Source: JACCYQ01 sp036675565 | Lineage (GTDB): Bacteria > Bacteroidota > Bacteroidia > Chitinophagales > Chitinophagaceae | Direction: 5' to 3' | Length of the DNA stretch: 6,850 nucleotides | NCBI GenBank assembly: GCA_036675565.1 | Contig: JAKFER010000036.1 | Coordinates: forward strand, 1-6,850 | Shown: positions 1 to 6,364 of the stretch, piece after piece | How positions within the stretch are numbered: the first letter of the stretch is position 1 | Layout of the letters: each line of letters begins with the position of its first letter | Translations under genes and position numbers: made by a program | The notes under the pieces: generated by a model | Told to the model about the DNA's origin: nothing | Databases searched by the model: none | The model's input: only the letters and a program-made list of their open reading frames with translations

Positions 1-414
1 AACAGAATCTCTTTCAGGATCAACACTAAAAGAAAGAAACTGTACAAAGCCTGGTTCCCGGTCACCCACCCGCTCACTGTTGTGAATAGATTCTTTCAAC
101 ATCTTCATATTGGTTGTCAACCTGGGGCAGATTGTAGGGCAGCTGGTAAAAAAGAAATCCGCGACAACGACTTTCCCTTCCATATCCTTCCATGAAACTT
201 GCTGTCCCAATTGGTTGGTTAAAGAAAAATCAGGGATTTTGTGCCAGACGGTGTCTGTTACAATTTTTCCTTTTTCCGTTTTAGTAATTACCGTATCATA
301 AATAAAATGGCGGGGAGGATGAATATTTTTTTTGCTGAGACCTTTAATTAGAAAATACCCGGTTAAAGGCAACAGCAGAGCAATAAATATGGCGGTGATA
401 GCACTTTTATTCAC
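1..414 (-). CDS. SCO1/SenC family copper chaperone, N-terminal part
   Basis: Partial gene: 138 codons are visible and the 3' end lies beyond the window edge at position 1. SCO proteins are membrane-anchored thioredoxin-fold proteins that deliver copper to, or reduce the cysteines of, the CuA site of oxidase subunit II. One membrane anchor is visible at about residues 6-24, then a linker, then the thioredoxin-like domain from about residue 60. The SCO copper motif TSCPTICP gives C92 and C96, and SVDPERDS at residues 130-137 matches the family's SVDPERDT block. The third ligand, a histidine, should lie downstream, outside the window. The start is GTG (414-412): a stop codon (426-424) lies in frame three codons before it, and the next ATG would remove the anchor. 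It follows coxD by 78 nt, with a terminator-like hairpin between them. The family call is firm; the start codon is a little less so. Confidence 0.93.
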   Translation of the reverse strand, partial: MNKSAITAIFIALLLPLTGYFLIKGLSKKNIHPPRHFIYDTVITKTEKGKIVTDTVWHKIPDFSLTNQLGQQVSWKDMEGKVVVADFFFTSCPTICPRLTTNMKMLKESIHNSERVGDREPGFVQFLSFSVDPERDSV

Positions 415-425
415 GATAGATTTTT

Positions 426-459
426 AAAAAAAACCATCCGTCGATAAGAGGGATGGTTT
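426..459 (-). terminator. Intrinsic terminator-like hairpin between coxD and SCO gene
   Basis: Read on the minus strand, a perfect 9-bp stem (AAACCATCC at 459-451 paired with GGATGGTTT at 439-431) closes an 11-nt loop and runs into eight consecutive T residues (433-426), three of which belong to the stem. This is the form of a rho-independent terminator for the oxidase operon. No T-run follows the hairpin on the plus strand, so it is directional. The T-run ends 11 nt before the SCO GTG codon, so the hairpin sits inside the SCO leader. It may therefore attenuate transcription and not end it fully. Confidence 0.75.
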
Positions 460-492
460 GGTTAATAAGGTATTTTGTATGCTGCCAAAAAA

Positions 493-945
493 TCAATCCC
501 TGGTTGTTGGTTTTATAACCGTTGTAGAATCCTTTTGCACAGCAGGTGCCGATGTTCTTTCTTCATATGACCGATCGAATGTATTTCTTAAATTCTTCCA
601 CGCTGCTCCATCCCATAAAAAAGCAGCAATAAACCAGATAAATAACAATAAAGGAACTACAATGGTCATGATCATGTTCCTGATCTCATCACCCAAATGC
701 ATAAAAACAGATACAATGTAAAATGCTTTTGCAAGGGTAAGTATAACAATGACCCCTTTTATTAAAAGCACAACAAAATGAGAGTGCGGAAGGTTCATTG
801 CATATATCAATAAACCAAGGCCTAACTCAATTAATGTAACAACCGAAAGAATAATCGTTGTTTTCTTAACCTTTTTTCTAAAGGCATCGGTAGATTCATG
901 TTCCGCGTGATAAGTTATTTCCTGGTATTCTGATGATTGTTGCAT
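493..945 (-). CDS. coxD: Cytochrome c oxidase subunit IV family protein
   Basis: Small accessory membrane subunit of the heme-copper oxidase, placed last among the structural genes. The 150-residue product has three predicted membrane helices at about residues 29-50, 57-81 and 89-111. The segment KAFYIVSVFMHLGDE at 73-87 resembles the conserved stretch between helices 2 and 3 of bacterial oxidase subunit IV proteins. The N-terminus is short, polar and rich in His and Glu. The C-terminal tail (112-150) is hydrophilic, rich in Ser, Thr and Lys, and looks disordered. The family usually aids assembly or stability and binds no cofactor, and no redox ligand is visible here. It starts 46 nt after the long subunit III gene and is followed by the terminator-like hairpin. 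The symbol is by position and family; naming of this subunit varies. Confidence 0.88.
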   Translation of the reverse strand: MQQSSEYQEITYHAEHESTDAFRKKVKKTTIILSVVTLIELGLGLLIYAMNLPHSHFVVLLIKGVIVILTLAKAFYIVSVFMHLGDEIRNMIMTIVVPLLLFIWFIAAFLWDGAAWKNLRNTFDRSYEERTSAPAVQKDSTTVIKPTTRD

Positions 946-991
946 GTGCTATATTTCAATTACGTTTAAAACTATTTTAAATTCTTTTCGA

Positions 992-1738
992 TTATATCAG
1001 GTAAAAACATAAGAATACAAATACCCAAACCAAATCTACAAAGTGCCAGTAAAGACCTGCTTTTTCGATCATCAGGTAATGTCCTCTTCTTTCAAATACA
1101 CCTTTCTGAGTCATGATCAACATGATGATATTGATGATAACTCCCGAGAAAACGTGAAAGCCGTGAAAACCGGTGATACCATAAAAGAAGCCACCAAATG
1201 CTACAGGGCCGGGAGTTGTAACCTGCATTCCTTCATGCATCATACCAGCTACCGGCGGTCCCCATGGGTTGCGTGAAACTGTTTGTCCCCATTCTTCAAT
1301 CTGGCCGTTTACTAAAACCGGTAAATCACCCGTAATCATGTGCGTCCACTCCCATGCCTGGCAGGCAAGGAAAGCAATACCACCAATGATGGTCCAGAAA
1401 AGCCATTTCACAACCCCTTTCTTGTCGTTATGATGTCCGGCATGAACTGCCAATACCATAGTTACCGAACTCAGGATCAGGATAAAAGTCATTACACTCA
1501 CAAATGCCAGTGGAAGGTTTGCATGCCCCATTCCCGGGAATGCATTAAAAACCACGTTGGGATCGGGCCAGAAGTTGGTTGAAAACCTGATGGTGCCATA
1601 AGAAATAAGGAATGCTCCAAATGTAAAGGCATCGCTCATTAAAAAATACCACATCATGATTTTGCCATACTCCACATTAAAGGGGCTCTTACCTCCACTC
1701 CACCATCTTGTTTGTGTAGCTGTTGCAACTTGTGCCAT
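992..1738 (-). CDS. coxC: Cytochrome c oxidase subunit III, long paralogue
   Basis: Second of two adjacent subunit III genes. Subunit III binds subunit I in the inner membrane, carries no metal, and supports proton uptake through the D channel and enzyme stability. The 248-residue product has five predicted membrane helices (about 26-50, 76-98, 111-130, 179-208, 228-248), as in forms lacking the first two helices of the seven-helix mitochondrial protein. Hallmarks are CQAWEW at 126-131, GFHGFHVFSG at 190-199 and YWHFVDLVWVFVF at 229-241. Residues 132-178 form a polar loop rich in Gly, Pro and Met between helices 3 and 4; the short paralogue has only a brief loop there. It starts 48 nt after the short copy and precedes coxD by 46 nt. 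The family is certain; which paralogue occupies the canonical subunit III site cannot be told from sequence. Confidence 0.94.
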   Translation of the reverse strand: MAQVATATQTRWWSGGKSPFNVEYGKIMMWYFLMSDAFTFGAFLISYGTIRFSTNFWPDPNVVFNAFPGMGHANLPLAFVSVMTFILILSSVTMVLAVHAGHHNDKKGVVKWLFWTIIGGIAFLACQAWEWTHMITGDLPVLVNGQIEEWGQTVSRNPWGPPVAGMMHEGMQVTTPGPVAFGGFFYGITGFHGFHVFSGVIINIIMLIMTQKGVFERRGHYLMIEKAGLYWHFVDLVWVFVFLCFYLI

Positions 1739-1786
1739 ATCAGTTGTTGAAATTTAAAAAATTTATTCTCTGTTTATTAATTCTGA

Positions 1787-2380
1787 TTACCCGATCAAAA
1801 GAAAAAACACCATCAGGTATAACCATAAAATATCTACAAAATGCCAGTACGTTCCTGCAATTTCAATAGGCAGGGAAGTATAGGTTTTTACTTTACCTGT
1901 AAATGCTTTAATGAAAATGATCATCAAAGCGATAATACCTCCTAATACGTGCAAAGCATGAAAACCTGCAATAACATAAATGAACTGACCTGCACCTGAG
2001 CCAGTCAATTTTATACCACTGGTCCACATTTGCTGGAAACCGAAATATTGCAACACGATAAAAACAATTCCTAATGCAAAAGTAACGGCAATTAATAAGC
2101 GATATTTTTGCATCTCCCTGGCCTTAAATGCACGTAAACTTAAACGAATTGCCAGGCTGCTTAAAACGATGGCGATGGTTGAATACCAGAATAATTGTGG
2201 TATCCTGATCTCCTGCCAGGTTGCCTGCCCACTTTTTACAACATATGCACTCGTAAGTCCGGCAAACATCATTACCATGCTACCGATTGCCACCCACATA
2301 GTAAATTTATGCGGATGAATCTTTGATCTTTTTTCATCTGCCACGGCATCTGAATAATTTAATTTTGCATCACTTATCAT
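1787..2380 (-). CDS. coxC: Cytochrome c oxidase subunit III, short paralogue
   Basis: First of the two tandem heme-copper oxidase subunit III genes. The 197-residue product has five predicted membrane helices at about residues 27-48, 62-82, 93-112, 130-158 and 176-196. The subunit III signatures are GFHALHVLGG at 139-148 and YWHFVDILWLYLM at 178-190, which align with the same motifs of the neighbouring 248-residue protein. The length matches five-helix subunit III proteins of bacterial oxidases. The N-terminus (1-26) is charged and probably cytoplasmic. The ATG at 2380 lies 31 nt after the cyoE stop behind an A+T-rich leader without a clear Shine-Dalgarno site, as usual in Bacteroidota. Outside the signature motifs the two copies differ greatly, so this looks like an old duplication with divided roles (inference). 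Confidence 0.93.
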   Translation of the reverse strand: MISDAKLNYSDAVADEKRSKIHPHKFTMWVAIGSMVMMFAGLTSAYVVKSGQATWQEIRIPQLFWYSTIAIVLSSLAIRLSLRAFKAREMQKYRLLIAVTFALGIVFIVLQYFGFQQMWTSGIKLTGSGAGQFIYVIAGFHALHVLGGIIALMIIFIKAFTGKVKTYTSLPIEIAGTYWHFVDILWLYLMVFFLLIG

Positions 2381-2411
2381 TAAATCACAATTTTAAAATA
2401 TGTTATCCCTT

Positions 2412-3320
2412 TTAATTAAAAGAAGGGCTTATTTTATCTGCCAATAAAGCCAGTAACACTACGGGTAAATATATATAGCTGCTAAACATCACTCTTCTTG
2501 CCGCTTTAACATCCATCTCTCTGTATAATCGAATGCTTTGCCAAACCATGAACAACCCGGCAATGATTAAAATGATCATCGAAATCCAACCACTCATGCC
2601 AACAAAATAGGGCAGACATCCAACCGGAATCATCAACACTGAATACATGATGGTTTGAATCGCTGTGGATTTGGTCGGTCCTTTTTCACTGGGAAGTAAT
2701 TTAAAACCGGCGGTTGTATAATCATTGTGTGCCACCCAGGCAATTGCCCAAAAATGCGGGAATTGCCAAAGGAATTGCAATGCAAACAAAACCCAACCAC
2801 CAATTGATAATTCATCCGCGCCGGCTGCCCACCCAATCAAACATGGTAATGCTCCCGGAAATGCGCCCACCAAAACAGCTATTGAATTCACTTTTTTTAG
2901 TGGTGTATAAATAAATGCATACAGGAACAAACTAAAAGCTGCCAACAAGGCGGATAAAACATTGAAAAAAATTCCCAATATCAATACACCAGCAACTCCC
3001 GTAATGATGGCGAAGGCCCAACCTTCTGTTACACTCATTCTTCCAGCTGCTACCGGTCTTTTCGCTGTTCTTTTCATCAAGGCATCCGAATCTTTTTCAA
3101 CAACCTGGTTTATAGAATTGGCACTACCTGTTACCAGCATTCCGCCAATAAAAAGTAAGGTGATCCTATACCAGTCAAACACAACTTCCGGTACCAGTAA
3201 GTATGAAATAACACTCGAAAAGACGACCATGATGCTTAATGACATTTTGATCAGCAGCATGTAATCGCTCAACTTACCAGATAATGTAAAAGAACTTTTT
3301 GACTTTATACTTTCATTCAT
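2412..3320 (-). CDS. cyoE: Protoheme IX farnesyltransferase (heme O synthase)
   Basis: Also called ctaB. This inner-membrane UbiA-family prenyltransferase attaches farnesyl diphosphate to the heme b vinyl group, giving heme O, the precursor of the heme A needed by CoxA. The 302-residue length is normal, with about seven to nine hydrophobic helices. The first Mg-diphosphate motif is at residues 71-89: N71, E75, D77, D79, R84, T85, R88 and P89, with Glu where many homologues have the first Asp. Further hallmarks are YTPLKK (138-143), GAFPGALPCLIGWAAG (152-167), WQFPHFWAIAW (185-195) and the second acidic region HNDYTTAGFKLLPSEKG (198-214). It starts 82 nt after coxA, the largest gap between coding genes here, and ends 31 nt before subunit III. 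Heme A synthase (ctaA), the next enzyme, is not in the window. Confidence 0.97.
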   Translation of the reverse strand: MNESIKSKSSFTLSGKLSDYMLLIKMSLSIMVVFSSVISYLLVPEVVFDWYRITLLFIGGMLVTGSANSINQVVEKDSDALMKRTAKRPVAAGRMSVTEGWAFAIITGVAGVLILGIFFNVLSALLAAFSLFLYAFIYTPLKKVNSIAVLVGAFPGALPCLIGWAAGADELSIGGWVLFALQFLWQFPHFWAIAWVAHNDYTTAGFKLLPSEKGPTKSTAIQTIMYSVLMIPVGCLPYFVGMSGWISMIILIIAGLFMVWQSIRLYREMDVKAARRVMFSSYIYLPVVLLALLADKISPSFN

Positions 3321-3384
3321 TGCTAATAGTTAAAGTCGTAAAAAATAAATATCTACCCAACTGAAACGGCTTTACCACCAGCAT
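3313..3384 (-). other. Possible 23-codon leader ORF ahead of cyoE
   Basis: In the 82-nt gap between coxA and cyoE the minus strand carries an ATG (3384-3382) followed by 22 sense codons and a TGA (3315-3313). The stop lies just inside the cyoE start region, whose ATG is at 3320-3318, in another frame. An A+T-rich stretch comparable to those before the other genes precedes the ATG. The predicted peptide starts MLVVKPFQLG and is hydrophobic. An overlap of this kind could couple cyoE translation to ribosomes finishing the small frame, but a 23-codon frame can arise by chance. I do not claim it is expressed. Confidence 0.2.
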
Positions 3385-3402
3385 TTATTTAAAAAACTAA
3401 CA

Positions 3403-5217
3403 TCAATGTTGAGATTCATTCTCTCCCACCTTTTCAGTTTGAGGGATGAAGTCTCTTCCATCTTTACTATAATCATACGGCCACCTGTGAACTTCAGGAA
3501 TTTCACCAGTCCAGTTACCATGACCCGGATTAATAGGTGTAGTCCACTCCAATGTATTTGAACCCCATGGATTGGCAGTAGTTACTTTTCGTCCTTTAAA
3601 CATGGAATAGAAATAATTAAATACAAACATCAATTGCACCGCAAAAACCACGATGGAAACGATGGTAATCATTTTATTCAAATCCTGGAACTGGTTAAAG
3701 GAAGACCAGCCACTTACATCAAGATAACGGCGAGGCACACCTGCTAAACCTTCGTAGTGCATAGGCCAAAAAATAAGGTAAGCACCAATAATCGTGATCC
3801 AGAAATGGAAATAACCAAGGGTATTATTCATGTATCTGCCAAACATCTTAGGGAACCAATGATAAATACCGGCAAACATTCCAAACATAGAGGCTACACC
3901 CATTACTAAATGGAAGTGAGCTACTACAAATTTGGTATCATGGAGGTGAATATCGATGGTGGAGTTTCCCAGGAAGATACCTGTAAGTCCGCCTGAAATA
4001 AATACACTCACAAATCCAATGGCGAACAACATGGCTGGCGTAAAGCGAATATTACCGCGCCAGATGGTAGTAAGCCAGTTAAACACTTTAATGGCTGACG
4101 GCACCGCGATCAATAATGTAAGTAATACGAATACTGATCCCAGGAATGGATTCATACCTGTAACAAACATATGGTGCGCCCAAACCAGGAAGGCAAGGGA
4201 AGTGATGGCAAAGAAAGAACCTATCATAGCCATATAACCGAAAATAGGTTTACGGGAATTCACACTCAGGATTTCAGAAGTCATACCCATAGCCGGTAAG
4301 GCAATGATATACACTTCCGGGTGACCAAGGAACCAGAATAAGTGTTGATAAAGAATGGCGCTACCACCTTCGTTTGGCAATATCTGTCCATTTACATAAA
4401 TATCACTCAGGTAAAAACTGGTTCCCAGGTGACGATCAAACAGTAATAATATAAATCCTGATAATAAAACGGGGAATGATAATACACCAAGAATAGCGGT
4501 AAAGAATAAACCCCAGATTGTTAAAGGCATCCTTGTCATGCTCATGCCTTTAGTACGCATGTTCAGGATAGTCGTGATATAATTTAAACCACCTAACAGA
4601 GAAGACACTACAAATAATGCCATACTGATCAACCACAGGTCCATACCAATTTTTGATCCCTCTGAAGCCTGTCCCAAAGCACTTAATGGCGGGTAAACTG
4701 TCCATCCACCAGATGCGGGACCCGTTTGAACAAACAATGAAGAAAGCATTACAACACTGGCTGCAAAAAAGAACCAGTAAGAAAGCATATTCAGAAAAGG
4801 AGATGCCATATCACGGGCACCGATTTGAAGTGGAATTAAAAAGTTGGCGAATGTTCCACTTAAACCGGCTGTCAATACAAAGAAGATAAGTACGGTACCA
4901 TGCATGGTAACCAATGAATAATAAAACTCAGGTTGAATACGGCCACCAGCTGCTTTACTTCCAAAAAAAGTTTCAAGGATTGGAAATGTTTCATCAGGAT
5001 AACCTAATTGCAAGCGGAATAGCACGGAAAATAAACCACCGATAATGGCCCAAATAATTCCAGTTGCAAGGAACTGCTTAGCGATCATTTTATGATCCTG
5101 GCTGAACACATACTTGGAAATAAAAGTTTCCTTATGATGGTGTAAATGGTGTTCATCATGAAGAACGCCATGACTGGTTTCCACACTGTGAATATTAGGG
5201 TTTACTTCGTTACTCAT
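3403..5217 (-). CDS. coxA: Cytochrome c oxidase subunit I (aa3 type, A1 class)
   Basis: Catalytic, proton-pumping subunit, 604 residues with the 12-helix core. Visible ligands: H106 and H436 for low-spin heme a, H434 for heme a3, and H299, H348 and H349 for CuB. Y303 is the tyrosine cross-linked to H299. The GHPEVY motif with E301 defines the A1 class. The D channel keeps D136, N125 and N143; the K channel keeps K377 in PSAIKVF, with Ser where the bovine enzyme has Thr. H426-D427 match the Mg site and R496-R497 the heme propionate pair. The N-terminus carries a histidine cluster (H16, H20, H23, H24, H26-H28). I start at the ATG at 5217; the frame extends to a TTG at 5253, but that would add 12 residues from a weak codon only 9 nt after coxB. 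The hydrophilic C-terminal tail runs from about 541 to 604. Confidence 0.98.
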   Translation of the reverse strand: MSNEVNPNIHSVETSHGVLHDEHHLHHHKETFISKYVFSQDHKMIAKQFLATGIIWAIIGGLFSVLFRLQLGYPDETFPILETFFGSKAAGGRIQPEFYYSLVTMHGTVLIFFVLTAGLSGTFANFLIPLQIGARDMASPFLNMLSYWFFFAASVVMLSSLFVQTGPASGGWTVYPPLSALGQASEGSKIGMDLWLISMALFVVSSLLGGLNYITTILNMRTKGMSMTRMPLTIWGLFFTAILGVLSFPVLLSGFILLLFDRHLGTSFYLSDIYVNGQILPNEGGSAILYQHLFWFLGHPEVYIIALPAMGMTSEILSVNSRKPIFGYMAMIGSFFAITSLAFLVWAHHMFVTGMNPFLGSVFVLLTLLIAVPSAIKVFNWLTTIWRGNIRFTPAMLFAIGFVSVFISGGLTGIFLGNSTIDIHLHDTKFVVAHFHLVMGVASMFGMFAGIYHWFPKMFGRYMNNTLGYFHFWITIIGAYLIFWPMHYEGLAGVPRRYLDVSGWSSFNQFQDLNKMITIVSIVVFAVQLMFVFNYFYSMFKGRKVTTANPWGSNTLEWTTPINPGHGNWTGEIPEVHRWPYDYSKDGRDFIPQTEKVGENESQH

Positions 5218-5262
5218 AATTATTTTTTTTAACTGACCGCTTGTGGCTGTCAAAAGAAATTT

Positions 5263-6330
5263 TTAATTCATTGATGTTGTTTCGGCAGCCGCTGTATTTA
5301 CACTGGCTACTTTTACTGAATCCGCTACAGCAGCTGGTGCATTTGCAGGATTCTTATCAGGGAATGCTGCATAATACTGTGGTTGCTGGCTGTACATCCA
5401 CCTGTCAAATTCTTCCTGCGTAACAACCGTAATGGTACCTCTCATACTATAGTGACCTTTACCACACATCTGGTCGCAGGAAATTTCATAGGTAAAATCT
5501 TCACCCCACATTTCTTTGGCTTTTGCCGTTGTAAACTTGGGTGTAAACCACATAGTTGTAGGTGTTCCGGGAACAGCATCCATTTTCATTCTGAAATGAG
5601 CCAAACCCACATCATGTATTACATCTTTTGCGTTGATAATTAATTTCACCGGCTTATTTACAACAATGGGCATATCTCCGGTAACAACAATATCATCGTG
5701 GTTAGCAGGATCATCCCAAATCTGTCCCAGGGGATTAGATTTTGCTTCGTTGATCTCTTTAAAATATTTTTTACCTAAGATGCCGTCTCTGCCGGGATAA
5801 CGCATTTCCCATTTGAACTGGCTTCCTGTAATTTCAACAACCAATGCATTCTTAGGGGCATCACCGGTTATTTTATACCAATAAAATAATCCGAAACCAA
5901 CCAATACTGTTAATGCAATAGCAGGAATAACGGTCCAGATCAATTCCAATTTATTGTTATGCGGAAAATAATATGGTTTGCGGGTGTCTGATTCCTGGTA
6001 TTTATAAGCAAACCAGAATAATAAAACCTGCGTAATGACAAAAACAATTCCAGTCATGATGATGGTGATATAAAGCATCATGTCAATCTTTTCACCATGA
6101 TCGGATGCTGATTCACCTAATAATCTTCCTTTCAAAACTTCATTGCAATAATAAACACCAATCAAACCAAGGATCAGAAAAGCGAGAAGCAAAAATCCAT
6201 TTACACGGTTTGATTGTTTTCTTGCCTTTTCTTCACCCCTCAATATGGCTACATATTCAGAGGCTTTTGCAATCTGAAATACGATCACAAATCCAAGCGC
6301 CAAAATTGCAATTATCAAAAAAGTTGACAT
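5263..6330 (-). CDS. coxB: Cytochrome c oxidase subunit II with CuA site
   Basis: Receives electrons at the binuclear CuA centre and passes them to heme a of CoxA. The 355-residue product has four predicted membrane helices (about 3-20, 46-62, 85-108, 129-150); the last two are the canonical pair, so the first two are an N-terminal addition. E129 in ELIWTVIP matches the Glu at the K-channel entrance. The periplasmic cupredoxin domain covers about 160-310. CuA ligands are H239, C285, C289, H293 and M296, with Q287 where mitochondrial proteins have Glu. In GSQFKW (169-174), Phe occupies the position of the electron-entry Trp, with W174 two residues later. The Ala/Val-rich tail (about 320-355) is probably disordered. 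There is no CXXCH, so this is not a caa3 fusion. Residues 180-215 form a long insertion in the cupredoxin domain. It lies 34 nt after actF and 45 nt before coxA. Confidence 0.97.
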   Translation of the reverse strand: MSTFLIIAILALGFVIVFQIAKASEYVAILRGEEKARKQSNRVNGFLLLAFLILGLIGVYYCNEVLKGRLLGESASDHGEKIDMMLYITIIMTGIVFVITQVLLFWFAYKYQESDTRKPYYFPHNNKLELIWTVIPAIALTVLVGFGLFYWYKITGDAPKNALVVEITGSQFKWEMRYPGRDGILGKKYFKEINEAKSNPLGQIWDDPANHDDIVVTGDMPIVVNKPVKLIINAKDVIHDVGLAHFRMKMDAVPGTPTTMWFTPKFTTAKAKEMWGEDFTYEISCDQMCGKGHYSMRGTITVVTQEEFDRWMYSQQPQYYAAFPDKNPANAPAAVADSVKVASVNTAAAETTSMN

Positions 6331-6364
6331 ACGATATTCAGTTGTTAATGAATCAAATTATTTT

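Noticed and set aside
110..301. Plus-strand frame of 63 codons near the left edge.
   Set aside because: The minus strand here encodes the SCO1/SenC protein with its CPTIC copper motif, which explains the sequence.
460..530. Possible Bacteroidota promoter (TTG and TAnnTTTG boxes) for the SCO gene.
   Set aside because: No TAnnTTTG box at suitable spacing is visible, so I do not list a promoter.
458..721. Plus-strand open frame of 87 codons opposite coxD.
   Set aside because: It is the shadow of a well-supported minus-strand gene, has no family resemblance, and begins inside the terminator hairpin.
2633..2836. Minus-strand frame of 67 codons within cyoE.
   Set aside because: It is an out-of-frame reading of cyoE, whose own frame carries all family motifs.
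3956..4237. Plus-strand frame of 93 codons opposite coxA; similar frames at 2962-3264, 5383-5643 and 6105-6374.
   Set aside because: All lie opposite conserved oxidase or heme synthase genes; the composition is that of an antisense shadow and no domain is recognisable.
5234..5252. Small inverted repeat (TGAC and GTCA with two inner pairs) between coxB and coxA.
   Set aside because: The stem is only four pairs plus two beyond a mismatch and no T-run follows on the minus strand, so it is not a credible terminator.
5218..5253. Twelve-codon N-terminal extension of CoxA beginning at a TTG codon at 5253.
   Set aside because: The ATG at 5217 has a normal A+T-rich leader and gives the protein start MSNEVNPNIHS; the extension would use a weak codon and leaves only 9 nt after coxB.
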